13,767 nucleotides of DNA, taken from Spirogloea muscicola. Its lineage: Eukaryota; Streptophyta; Zygnematophyceae; Spirogloeales; Spirogloeaceae. Made by a program: the position numbers and the translations under genes. Below the pieces are notes generated by a model. That model saw nothing but the letters and a program-made list of their open reading frames with translations. It searched no databases and was not told the origin of the DNA. The DNA lies in the NCBI GenBank assembly GCA_009602725.1, contig WELB01000218.1, positions 77,905 to 91,671 on the forward strand, read 5' to 3'. Shown piece by piece: positions 1 through 7,075 of the stretch; within the stretch, counting starts at the first letter, position 1, and the number at the start of each line of letters is the position of its first letter.

Positions 1-264
1 CTGGAAGTGGGTCCCCTGGACAGAGCCAGAGGCAGCAGCGAGGGCTCTCCCGGCACGAAGGTGCAGCGCACGGGCCATGGACCTCTGCAGCGAGACGGCC
101 AAGCGCATGTTATACACTTGCGCCAGCGACCCGGCTGCAGGAAAGTCTACCGGTTCACCATGGAAGCGACGGGCGATTGCGTGGCGGGCGAGCTGGTTAA
201 GTAGCTCAAGCCACCGAGCGCCCAGTGCCCCATGGATGTCAATTGCCAACGGGAAGAACTGGCT
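1..264 (-). pseudogene. LINE C-terminal fragment, cut by window edge
   Basis: Read on the minus strand, this stretch is open throughout. It encodes FFPLAIDIHGALGARW, then SLAQVYNMRLAVSLQRSM, then ALHLRAGRALAAASG, running off the window at base 1. The same protein segment occurs on the plus strand at about 3526-3790 with near-identical DNA, so the two are inverted copies. By comparison with longer fragments here it is the tail that follows the restriction-like segment of a non-LTR retrotransposon ORF. It starts abruptly at about 264, where it meets a GGGCGAGCC tail box, so it is 5'-truncated. The final SDLRLLSRGY block would lie outside the window. Family assignment is by resemblance to LINE C-termini, not by a search. 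Confidence 0.6.
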
Positions 265-392
265 CGCCCATAGGAGAAGAGCTGAGCTTCCCTAGTGCGT
301 TGTCGTGTTTGGTAGTGTAGTTCTTTTTCGTCCATTCTTTTTGGGTTGGCTTTGCCAGCCCCTCTTCTCAATGGGCGAGCACCTTCTTCTTT
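265..392 (+). repeat. LINE 3'-tail module
   Basis: This stretch has no gene. It contains TTTGGTAGTGTAGTTCTTTT, seen in reverse as the 3' flank of the minus-strand LINE ending at 2745. TCCATTCTTTTT follows, then a hairpin at 343-361 (GGGTTGGC, loop TTT, GCCAGCCC) and a GGGCGAGC box. The order matches other LINE 3' flanks in the window, so I read it as an orphan 3' tail. Confidence 0.5.
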
Positions 393-800
393 GGCATAGG
401 ACATTGTCCATTCTTCTCTACGGGCGAGCTGCTCTTCTTCTCTACGGGCGAGCACTTCCATCGATCTGGCCGCGCTTTCTTCCAGAAGAAATTGCCCGTC
501 CATTGAGCAGAGGGGCTGAGGCCAGCCTAATGAATGGACAAGAAAGAGATGGAAGACTCTTACCAGTAGACGGCGATGGCTGTGATTAGAGGAGAAGTGG
601 CTTTTCGAGAGGGGCAAGGGCTGTGATTGGCCAGCCCAGCAAAATGAATGAACAAACTTTCGAAAAGAGAAAAAGCACACTGCGACTCAAGTGGCCACTG
701 GGCTGGGTGCTCACTGTCCCCTATTGAGCAATCTGGCCGCGCTTTCTCTATTGAGCAGCTGCAGGTCAGAGAAAGTAGTCACCAAGGGGGGGAGGCCGCT
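393..800. repeat. Composite of LINE-tail modules, no gene
   Basis: This interval holds repeated GGGCGAGC boxes, the phrase ATCTGGCCGCGCTTTC, and inverted GGCTG...CCAGCC hairpins (near 512-518 and 620-640) in both orientations. The same blocks appear at 4097-4631. Short open frames here have no counterpart open in copy B and lack protein-like composition, so I see no gene. Confidence 0.5.
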
Positions 801-985
801 TTGAACGCGGCAGGCTCCCTCAGGTGTATCGCATGCGCCTGTCAGTACCGCTGCAGCGGTCCATGGCACACGCGTTGCATCCGCGTGCCGGTCGCGCTTT
901 GGCTGCAGCCTCTGGCTATAGACAGGGGACCCGCTATCTGGAGACTACAATCTCTGACCTGCGGCTGCTCAGTAGGAGATATTGA
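801..985 (+). pseudogene. LINE C-terminal tail remnant (copy A)
   Basis: Plus-strand reading gives NAAGS, then after a small frameshift QVYRMRLSVPLQRSM, then RAGRALAAASG, and the terminal block ISDLRLLSRRY followed by TGA at 983-985. This is the conserved C-terminus of the LINE ORF family seen throughout the window. Only about 60 codons remain. A 3' flank follows (1010-1090) with AGCGCTTTCTGGCCC, TTGTTCAAT and GGGCTGGCC, which parallels the 3' flanks of other family members. The copy at 4632-4816 carries an extra one-base deletion near 4707. Confidence 0.6.
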
Positions 986-1189
986 TCACCCAGTGGCCAC
1001 CTGATTGGCTGTGTGCTTCAGCTTCAGCGCTTTCTGGCCCTTTCATACTTTGTTCAATCTAAGAATCCTGGGCTGGCCACTCACGGCCATCGCCCTCTAC
1101 TGGAAGAATCTCTCTACTTTTCTGGGCTGGCCTATCTCAGCCATCGCCCCTCAACTGAGAGAAGAGAGTCCTTCTCTCAGGAAGTGAGC
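986..1189 (+). repeat. LINE 3' flank, two GGGCTGGCC units
   Basis: This is non-coding sequence after the LINE stop at 985. It contains two spaced units of the form GGGCTGGCC...CAGCCATCGCCC or CACGGCCATCGCCC (near 1070-1100 and 1123-1148). They look like a diverged subfamily of the 3' hairpin module. The same arrangement occurs at 4817-5012. Confidence 0.4.
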
Positions 1190-1503
1190 TCTTTCACTGG
1201 GACGACTTCATTCTACTGGCCATCGATGTGCACGGGGCTTGCGGGTCTCAGTGGCTAGACCTGTTGGCCCCACTTGCGTGACGCGCTGTATCCCGCAGGC
1301 AGGGTGAGCAGGCCGACTTCAACGCCGCTGGCTCGCTAGCGCAGGTGTTTTGCATGTGCCTCTCCACATCCCTCTAGCTGGGCCGCGCTTCCTCTGTTTT
1401 CTACTGGCCCATGGCCCACGCCTTGCATCTGCATGCTGGCCATGCTCAAGCTGCAGGCTCTGGCTTGTGTCTTTCTGACTTGCGGCTACTGAGCAGAGGT
1501 TAC
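1190..1503 (+). pseudogene. LINE C-terminal fragment with stops (copy A)
   Basis: The plus-strand frame gives DDFILLAIDVHGACGSQW, an LDLLAPLA segment, then an in-frame TGA (1279-1281), then FNAAGSLAQVFCM and a TAG after LSTSL. After a disrupted stretch it reads MAHALHLHAG and ends SDLRLLSRGY. The usual stop after the final tyrosine is replaced by CAA. Copy B at 5013-5326 has CGA instead of the TGA, giving LARRAV, so that stop is a point mutation in copy A. This is a degenerate remnant of the same LINE ORF family. Confidence 0.6.
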
Positions 1504-1941
1504 CAAGTGGTTATCTTACATGGTCCTTGCTTACTCGCTCAGCAACATTAACAAGGTGGAGTGTGTATCAAGAGATGGAGGGCCTGTGTGGCCAAGTACA
1601 AAGGCAAGCTTATTGACAAATGTGCATCACCTGCTGCTAAGCTGACCTACTCAGTAACCACGAGTCAGCACATAGAGGTCGCCAAGTGCTGCCCGAAAAC
1701 CGGAGAAGGTCCGAAGGGGGCAAGGGGTGTGAAATCGGTAGATCAACCCAAGCTTGCCCGGTCGAGCGGCAATCAGTGCGCAGGGCTGCCCGAAAATGTC
1801 GGCACGATTTGAAAAAGGGCCAGCGGGCCGGCGGCCGCTGGCGTCAGTTGGGGGCACGTGCCCGCGCGCGGCCGCCGCGCGCCCCTCAGCGTGAGCGTCA
1901 GCGTTTGCGTCACCCCCTCCCCCCCACCGCGTGGCGCGCAG
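1504..1941. other. Non-LINE spacer with GC-rich palindromes
   Basis: I see no supported gene here. The open frame at 1561-1812 is broken by TAA in copy B, which argues against coding. The last 120 bases are strikingly GC-rich and contain a G-box palindrome, a 19-bp odd palindrome and four AGCGTN-type hexamers, all conserved in copy B (5641-5735). The origin of this block is unknown. It could be a promoter-like CpG-rich region or part of another repeat. Confidence 0.4.
1852..1911. promoter_or_regulatory. G-box palindrome plus AGCGTN repeats
   Basis: GGGCACGTGCCC (1852-1863) is a perfect 12-bp palindrome with a CACGTG core. Next comes GCGCGCGGC-C-GCCGCGCGC (1864-1882). Four hexamers follow at 1888-1911: AGCGTG, AGCGTC, AGCGTT, TGCGTC. 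CACGTG is a known bHLH/bZIP core. Regulatory function here is only an inference. The block is preserved in the duplicate at 5673-5732. Confidence 0.3.
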
Positions 1942-2431
1942 GAGAAGAAGAAATTGCTCGCCCATTGAGACCGTCATCTCCGACCTGCGGCTGCTTAGCA
2001 GCAGAGGTTACTGAGTAATTTGTAGCTGCTTTGTTTCTGTTTCTTAGCGCTCCCTCTGGCCCCCTTCTCGTACTCTGTTCATTCTTTTTCGGGCTGGTTT
2101 TTCCAGCCCCTATTCTCAATGGGCGAGCACTTTCTCTCATTGAGAATAAAGAAAAAGCGCGGCCAGATTGACTGGTGGCTGGGAAAGGCCAGCCCAAAGG
2201 AATGGACAAGGTCTGAGGATAGGGGCTGGAAAAGCCAGCCCAAAAAAGATTAAACAGACTACGAGAAGGGGGCCAAGGGAAGCGCTAAGAAAAACAAGCA
2301 CACAGAAACAAAGCAGCTACGAATCACTCAGTAACCTCTGCTAAGCAGCCGCAGGTCGGAGATGCTAGGCTCGTGGAAGTGGGTCCCCTGGCCAGAGCCA
2401 GAAAGGTGAGATTAAATAGAGAGGGCTCGTA
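1942..2431. mobile_element. Palindromic LINE-3'-end element with 5-bp TSD
   Basis: Copy B is continuous across this point (empty site at 5763/5764), while copy A carries about 490 extra bases bounded by CGCAG at 1937-1941 and again at 2432-2436. Inside are two inverted arms: 1975-2117 reads SDLRLL..SRGY and TGA on the plus strand, and 2215-2364 reads SDLRLLSRGY and a stop on the minus strand. Each is followed by its 3' flank, so two LINE 3' ends converge tail-to-tail. Hairpins GGGCTGG...CCAGCCC lie near both inner arm ends (2091-2109, 2223-2241). The right end continues into more LINE C-terminal sequence (2365-2400). The flanking 5-bp repeat suggests target-site duplication on insertion. Confidence 0.65.
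1975..2364. repeat. Long inverted repeat, arms ~145 bp
   Basis: The left arm 1975-2117 begins CATCTCCGACCTGCGGCTGC and the right arm 2215-2364 is its reverse complement with scattered mismatches and a few indels. The loop of about 97 bp contains TCTCAATGGGCGAGCAC, facing TCATTGAGA, and a module ACTGGTGGCTGGGAAAGGCC that recurs at 7741 and, inverted, near 4480. Confidence 0.8.
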
Positions 2432-2436
2432 CGCAG

Positions 2437-2744
2437 GCGGCGCCTAGCGAAGCTCCTCCGAAGCCGATCCCCTGGGTTTGGGGTTTAGAGCCCCACCGCC
2501 ATGACCACCTGTATGAGTGCTGACTGGGGATCAAAGAGAGATGTGGCACTCCCAATTGGGGGCAAGGGCTGCGAAAAGCAGCCCAGAACAAATTGACAAA
2601 GAAGAAGAGCTCGCCCATAGAGAATAGGGGCTGGCAAAGCCAACCCAAAAAGAATGGACAATGTCCAAAGCCAAAGAAAGAAATGCCGGAAAAGGACTAC
2701 ACTACAAAGCACGAGACGGCGCAGAGGGAGACTCAGATGGATGC
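2437..2744 (-). repeat. 3' flank of minus-strand LINE (copy A)
   Basis: There is no gene here. On the minus strand it follows the LINE stop at 2745 and contains TTTGTAGTGTAGTCC, TTGTCCATTCTTTTTGGG, the hairpin 2628-2646 and a GGGCGAGC box. A second hairpin lies at 2565-2583 (GGGCTGC...GCAGCCC). Plus-strand GGGTTTGGGGTTTAG near 2475-2489 resembles telomeric heptamers. The block is conserved at 5764-6071. Confidence 0.45.
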
Positions 2745-3283
2745 TCAGTATCCACATGTGAGCAACAGCCGATCAGAGTATCTCGAAGCAGGAAAAGTGG
2801 CACTCTGCCAAGACCCGGAAGCAGCAGCCGTAGCACGGCCAGCGCACGCAGGACCGCATGAGCCAAAGAGCGCTGTAGCGAGACTGCCAGCCTCATCCGA
2901 AAGACCTGCGCGAGGGAGCCGGCAGCATTGAAGCCTGGCGAACCCGGCCGCCGCTCGATGGCCTCCCGGGCAAGCCGCTGGAGGGGATCCAACCAGCCAC
3001 TGCCGAAGCGTACGTCAATGGCTAGTGTCGCGAAGGCATCGCCTGGAGGGTGGTCAGAGTACTTGCGCTCCTTACTCCGAGCCGCCAAAGCGACCGAGCC
3101 CCGGCGAGCGTCGCCGACTTCGCGGGGTTGGCCGAATCAAACGCAATCTGCAGTCACCACGTCAGCGATGATACGCGGACATCCTCCGGCCGGGATGGCA
3201 GCGAGGTCCGCGCGGCGGGGTGTGAAGCTGTCCGTCAGCGCCCCGCAGGATGGGCATGATCGTCGAGTTCTCCACTGCCACCT
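2745..3283 (-). pseudogene. Minus-strand LINE 3' part, copy A (split by insertion)
   Basis: On the minus strand this reads EVAVENSTIMPILRGADGQL, then frameshifts through the DLVA/ADVV region, recovers at ARSKERKYSDHPPGDAFA and LAIDVRFGSGW, and continues to AAGSLAQVFRMRLAVSLQRS. A one-base deletion near 2864, relative to copy B, shifts the last 40 codons. The expected terminal TGA is at 2745-2747. Its upstream continuation (CECGARHDD...FLEAGY) lies at 3910-4098, so one LINE copy is split by the 626-bp insertion. It is non-functional. Confidence 0.7.
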
Positions 3284-3284
3284 C

Positions 3285-3831
3285 CGTGGCAGCGGAGCAC
3301 TCCGGCATCATGCCGGTCCAGGAAAGGGCCGACGGTCTCCACGCCCGGCGTGTAGACCTGGTGGCCACCCCACAGGCCGGCGGGCCACGTCTTCTCCTGG
3401 ACGTGTTGACCACTGATGCCTACGACCGCTCACACCCAGCTCAATGTGCCACCAAGGCTGGATATGCGGTCGCCTGCGCTGCTCGGGCCAAAGAGCTGAA
3501 GTAGGCAGATCATCCGCGGGAAGACGAGTTCTTCCCGTTGGCCATTGATACCCATGGGGCGCTGGGCGCTCGGTGGCTCGAGCTGCTCACCCAGCTCGCC
3601 CGCCACACCATCGCCCGTCGCTTCCATGGGGAGCCGGTCGACCTTCCTGCAGTCGGGTCGCTGGCGCAAGTGTATCGAATGCGCCTGGCCGTCTCGCTGC
3701 AGAGGTCTATGGCCCGGGCGTTGCACCTTCGTGCCGGCAGAGCCCTAGCTGCTGCCTCTGGCTCTGGCCAGGGGATCCACTTCAACGAGCCTAGCATCTC
3801 CGACCTGCGGCTGCTTAGTAGAGGTTACTGA
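3285..3831 (+). pseudogene. LINE C-terminal ORF with one TAG
   Basis: One frame runs from about 3250 to the TGA at 3829-3831, broken only by TAG at 3502-3504. Before the stop it reads HSGIMPVQERADGL, ARRVDLVATPQAGG, LLLDVLTTDAYD and RAKELK. After it come ADHPREDEFFPLAIDTHG, LTQLARH, SLAQVYRMRLAVSLQRSM, HLRAGRALAAASGSG and SDLRLLSRGY. Relatives have tyrosine at the TAG position (KERKYSDHP), so it is probably a point nonsense mutation. The E / RVDLV / DVLT spacing resembles a PD-(D/E)XK restriction-like nuclease core. That is an inference from residue pattern only. It is the best preserved C-terminal half in the window. Confidence 0.65.
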
Positions 3832-3873
3832 GTGATTCTCCTGTAGCTCTTTGGATTTTGTCCATTCTTTTTT

Positions 3874-3891
3874 GGCTGGCTTCTGCCAGCC
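3874..3891 (+). other. 3' hairpin of inserted LINE
   Basis: GGCTGGC, loop TTCT, GCCAGCC forms a perfect 7-bp stem 43 bases after the LINE stop. It is preceded by TTGTCCATTCTTTT, as in other copies. In some LINEs a 3' stem-loop is the reverse transcriptase recognition site. Applying that here is inference. Confidence 0.45.
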
Positions 3892-3909
3892 CCTCTCGCT
3901 CATGTGTGT

Positions 3910-4098
3910 TGTAGCCGGCCTCCAGGAACACACCCTGCATGGCGTCTCGCAAGAGGTCGTGCGAACCTGTCCGCTCGCCCCCGTGCGCACAGCGGAGCAT
4001 GTGGGCCGCCAGCGCCGCAGGGTCATCGTGGCGGGCACCGCACTCGCACTGTTGGACCCCGACGAGGCAGGGAGGGAGGAGGCCAAGGAGGCGGTGGG
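3910..4098 (-). pseudogene. LINE zinc-knuckle segment, copy A
   Basis: The minus strand is open and reads LLGLLPPCLVGVQQCECG, ARHDDPAALAAHMLRCAHGG, then SHDLLRDAMQGVFLEAGY. The Cys-x-Cys-Gly plus His-x3-Cys spacing is the C-terminal zinc knuckle typical of many non-LTR retrotransposons. Unlike copy B, the frame across VGVQQCECG is intact. It joins protein-wise to 3283 and is cut at its upstream end by the tandem-duplication joint at about 4098. Confidence 0.7.
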
Positions 4099-4122
4099 CA
4101 TAGGACACTGTCCATTCTTTTT

Positions 4123-4141
4123 GGGCTGGCTTTGCCAGCCC
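4123..4141 (+). other. Perfect 8-bp LINE-tail hairpin
   Basis: GGGCTGGC, loop TTT, GCCAGCCC is the cleanest example of the recurring hairpin, preceded by TGTCCATTCTTTTT. Related copies lie at 343-361, 2091-2109, 2223-2241, 2628-2646, 3874-3891, 5955-5973 and 7215-7233, in both orientations. Confidence 0.6.
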
Positions 4142-4631
4142 TTCTTCTCTACGGGCGAGCTCTTCTTCTTCTCTATGGGCGAGCACTTCCATCGATCTGG
4201 CCGCGCTTTCTTCCATCGAAGAAGGGCTGAGGCCAGCCCAAAAAAAAATGGACAAGAAAGAGATGAAAGACTCCTACCAGTAGACGGCGATGGCTGTGAT
4301 TAGAGGAGAAGTGGCTTTTCCAGGTGGGGCAAGGGCTGTGATTGGCCAGCCCAGGAAAAAGGAATTGCACGTCCAGGAAAATGAATGAACAAACTTCGAA
4401 AAGAGAAAAAGCACACAGCGACTCAAGTGGCCACTGGGCTGGCCTTTCAGACCTTGTCCATTCCTTTGGGCTGGCCTTTCCCAGCCACCAGTCAATCTGG
4501 CCGCGCTTCTCTCGCTGGGTGACTCACTGTCCCCTGTTGAAGGAAGCGCGGCCATATTGACTGGTGGCTGGGAAAGCCCCTGTTGAGCAGCTGCAGGTCA
4601 GAGATAGTAGTCACCAAGGGGAGAAGGCCCC
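4142..4631. repeat. LINE-tail modules of copy B, no gene
   Basis: This repeats the content of 393-800: GGGCGAGC boxes, ATCTGGCCGCGCTTTC and GGCCAGCCC stems. It also holds the B-specific foldback at 4476-4576. No coding evidence was found. Confidence 0.5.
4476..4576. repeat. B-specific foldback, 34-bp arms
   Basis: Arm 4476-4509 (CTTTCCCAGCCACCAGTCAA and on) is the reverse complement of 4543-4576 with one mismatch. The loop is 33 bases and includes GTGACTCACTGTCCCC, which matches the corresponding single-copy stretch of copy A. Copy A lacks these arms, so the foldback was gained in B or lost from A after duplication. Confidence 0.7.
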
Positions 4632-4816
4632 TTTGAACGCAGCAGGCTCCCTCAGGTGTATCGCATGCGCCTGTCAGTACCGCTGCAGCGGTCCATGGCA
4701 CACGCGTGCATCTGCGTGCCGGTCGCGCTTTGGCTGCAGCCTCTGGCTATAGACAGGGGACCCGCTATCTGGAGACTACAATCTCTGACCCGCAGCTGCT
4801 CAGTAGGAGATATTGA
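4632..4816 (+). pseudogene. LINE C-terminal tail remnant (copy B)
   Basis: This is the counterpart of 801-985, with QVYRMRLSVPLQRSM and the TGA at 4814-4816. One base is missing in the ACGCGTTGCAT stretch, so the frame is broken before ISDPQLLSRRY. Confidence 0.55.
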
Positions 4817-5012
4817 TCACCCAGTGGCCACCTGATTGGCTGTATGCTTCAGCTTCAGCGCTTTCTGGCCCCTTCATATTATGTTCAATCTTATAATTCT
4901 GGGCTGGCCACTCACGGCCATCGCCCTCTACTGGAAGAATCTCTACTTTTCTGGGCTGGCCTATCACAGCCATCGCCCTCAACTGAGAGAGTCTTTCTCT
5001 TAGGAAGTGAGC

Positions 5013-5326
5013 TCTTCCACGGGGACGACTTCGTTCTACTGGCCATCGATGTGCACGGGGCTTGCGGGTCTCAGTGGCTAGACCTGTTGGCCCCACTTGC
5101 GCGACGCGCTGTGTCCCGCAGGCAGGGCGAGCAGGCCGACTTCAACGCCGCTCGCTCTATAGCGCAGGTGTTTTGCATGTGCCTCTCCACATCCCTCTAG
5201 CTGGGCCGCGCTTCCTTTATTTTCTACTGGCCCATGGCCCACGCCTTGCATCTACATGCTGGCCATGCTCAAGCTGCAGGCTCTGGCTTGTGTCTTTCTG
5301 ACTTGCGGCTACTAAGCAGAGGTTAC
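5013..5326 (+). pseudogene. LINE C-terminal fragment (copy B)
   Basis: This is the counterpart of 1190-1503. The frame reads DDFVLLAIDVHGACGSQW, then LAPLARRAVSRRQGEQAD and AQVFCMCLSTSL before TAG, and resumes to MAHALHLHAG and SDLRLLSRGY. Its final stop is replaced by CAA, as in copy A, so that change predates the duplication. Confidence 0.6.
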
Positions 5327-5763
5327 CAAGTGGTTAGCTTACATGGTCCTTGCTTACTCGCTCAGCAACACAAGGTGGAGTGTGTATTAAGAGATGGAGG
5401 GCCTGTGTGGCCAAGTACGAAGGCAAGCACATTGACAAAAGTGCATCACCTGCTGCTAAGCTGACCCGCTCAGTAACCACGAGTCAGCACATAAAGGTCG
5501 CCAAGTGATGCCCGAAAACTGGAGAAGGTCTGAAGGGGGCGAGGGGTGTGAAATCGGTAGATCAACCCAAGCGTGCCCCGGTCGAGCGGCAATCAGTGCG
5601 CCAGGGCTGCCCGAAAATGTCGGCACGATTTGAAAAAGGGCCAGCGGGCCGGCGGCCGCTGGCGTCAGTTGGGGGCACGTGCCCGCGCGCGGCCGCCGCG
5701 CGCCCCTCAGCGTGAGCGTCAGCGTTTGCGTCACCCCCTCCCCCCCTACCGCGTGGCGCGCAG
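5327..5763. other. Non-LINE spacer, copy B
   Basis: This is the counterpart of 1504-1941. GGGCACGTGCCC is at 5673-5684 and the four hexamers at 5709-5732. The empty insertion site CGCAG at 5759-5763 follows directly. No gene was recognised. Confidence 0.4.
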
Positions 5764-6071
5764 GCGGCGCCCAGCGAAGCTCCTCCGGAGCCGATCCCAT
5801 GGATTGGGGTTTAGAGCCCCACCGCCACGACCACCGGTATGAGGGCTGACTGGGGATCAAAGAGAGAAGTGGCACTCCCAACTGGGGGCAAGGGCTGCGA
5901 AAAGCCAGCCCAGAACGAATTGACAAAGAAGAAGAGCTCGCCCGTAACGAAGAGGGGCTGGCAAAGCCAACCCAAAAAGAATGGACAATGTCCAAAGCCG
6001 AAGGAAGCGATGCCGAAAACGGACTACACTACAAAGCACGAGACGGTGCAGAGGGAGATTCAGATGGATGC
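5764..6071 (-). repeat. 3' flank of minus-strand LINE (copy B)
   Basis: On the minus strand this follows the LINE stop at 6072. It contains the TGTCCATTCTTTTTGGG motif, the hairpin 5955-5973 and a second GGGCTGC...CAGCCC stem near 5891-5910. Non-coding. Confidence 0.45.
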
Positions 6072-7075
6072 TCAGTATCCACGTGTGAGCAACAGCCGAT
6101 CGGAGTAAATCGAAGCAGGAAAACCGGCACTCTGCCAAGACCCGGGAGCAGCAGCCATAGAACGGCCAGCGGGCGCAGGGACCGCATGAGCCAAAGAGCG
6201 CTGTAGCGAGACTGCCAGCCTCATCCGAAAGACCTACACGAGGGAGCCGGCAGCATCGAAGCCTGGCGAACCCGGCTGCCGCTCGATGGCCTCCCGGGCA
6301 AGCCGCTGGAGGGGATCCAACCAGCCACTGCCAAAGTGTACGTCAATGGCTAGTTCCGCAAAGGCATCGCCTGGAGGGTGGTCAGAGTACTTGCGCTCCT
6401 TACTCCGAGCCGCCAAAAGCGACCGGGTGCCCGGCGAGCGTCGCCGACTCTGCGGGGTTGGCCGAATTGATGCAATCTGCAGTCACCACATCAGCGATGA
6501 TATGCAGACCTCCTCCGGCCGGGATGGCAACGAGGTCCAAGCGGCGGGTGTAAAGCTGTCCGTCAGCTCCCCGCAGGATGGGCATGATCGTCGAGTTCTC
6601 CACGGCCACCTTGTAGCCGGCCTCCAGGAACACACCCTGCATGGCGTCTCGCAGGAGGTCGTGTGAACCTGTCCGCTCGCCCCCGTGCGCGCAGCGGAGC
6701 ATGTGGGCCGCCAGCGCCGCAGGGTCATCGTGGCGGGCACCGCACTCGCAGTTTGACCCCGACGAGGCAGGGAGGGAGGAGGCCAAGGAGCCGGTGGGCC
6801 GCCGTCCTGAATACCGCGTCTGGAACTGTCAGCGCCGCGTAGATGGGGAGTGCTGATAGCCACGCCGCCGCCCTGGGGAAGGAGGCGGAGAGGAGCCGGG
6901 CGCGCCCTCCGATGTCGTGCGGCGGAAGGAGCTCCACCACCTGGTCATCGGCCGCTTTGTCCACAAGCGCAGTGTAGCCGGCCTGGGCCCGCAGGTCGGG
7001 GGTGTGCGCAAGGTGGATGAACGGTACGACCTGCTTCGACATGTCGGGGTGGGCCGCCAGGAGCGTTCACGGGCA
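6072..7075 (-). pseudogene. Longest LINE fragment: linker, zinc knuckle, RLE-like, tail
   Basis: This is the most complete relative, about 330 codons on the minus strand. In order it shows PFIHLAHTPDLRAQAGY, ASFPRAAAWLSALPIY with FRTAAHRLLGLLPPC (linker after the reverse transcriptase thumb), CECG at about 6739-6750 with HMLRC at 6691-6705 (zinc knuckle), and LEAGYKVAVENST. The nuclease-like RLDLVA (about 6530-6546) and ADVVTAD (about 6480-6498) come next, then KERKYSDHPPGDAFA, FRMRLAVSLQRSLAHAV, and a C-terminus DRLLLTRGY with TGA at 6072-6074. Breaks: a frameshift near 6752 before CECG, an extra base in AAAA at 6415-6418 (copy A has AAA), and CAG to TAG at 6234-6236. The upstream RT domain is absent, which is typical of 5' truncation. 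Confidence 0.75.

Larger units (their letters stand above)
3284..3909 (+). mobile_element. Inserted plus-strand LINE 3' end (626 bp)
   Basis: Copy B is uninterrupted at 6611/6612, where copy A has this block between GCCACCT and TGTAGCC. It begins inside the LINE codons SVAAEHSGIMP, runs to SDLRLLSRGY and TGA (3829-3831), then about 78 bases of 3' flank ending with a hairpin and CATGTGTGT. This is the structure expected of a 5'-truncated LINE insertion. I see no clear target-site duplication. Its DNA is distinct from the interrupted element (GALGARW versus GSGWLDP type), so it belongs to another subfamily and is not a simple local inversion of its host. Confidence 0.65.
393..4098. repeat. Copy A of ~3.7-kb tandem duplication
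   Basis: Starting at GGCATAGGACATTG, the sequence is colinear with 4097-6798. Matching landmarks in the same order are the AAGTGGCCACTGGGCTGG block (690 / 4427), LINE ends at 985 / 4816, LINE pieces at 1190-1503 / 5013-5326, the GGGCACGTGCCC palindrome (1852 / 5673) and a minus-strand LINE ending at 2745 / 6072. Divergence looks like several percent plus indels. Copy A has two extra blocks, 1942-2431 and 3284-3909, which account for most of its greater length. The duplication joint at 4097-4099 shares GGC with both parental ends. Confidence 0.8.
4097..6798. repeat. Copy B of tandem duplication
   Basis: This is colinear with 393-4098 but lacks the two LINE-derived insertions of copy A and has a foldback of about 110 bp at 4444-4580 not seen there. 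Beyond about 6798 the minus-strand LINE continues into sequence absent from copy A, which marks the outer duplication boundary. Confidence 0.8.

Noticed and set aside
147-680. Minus-strand ORF of 177 codons
   Set aside because: It runs through LINE-tail hairpins and then reads the LINE fragment at 1-264 in the wrong frame.
1561-1812. Small plus-strand ORF (83 codons) with Lys/Cys-rich product
   Set aside because: The duplicate at 5380-5640 has a TAA early in this frame and other breaks, so it is not conserved as coding.
3502-3504. TAG as a reassigned sense codon
   Set aside because: Relatives have Tyr at this TAG but Gln at the TAG of 6234-6236, and the elements carry other stops and frameshifts, so decay is the simpler reading.
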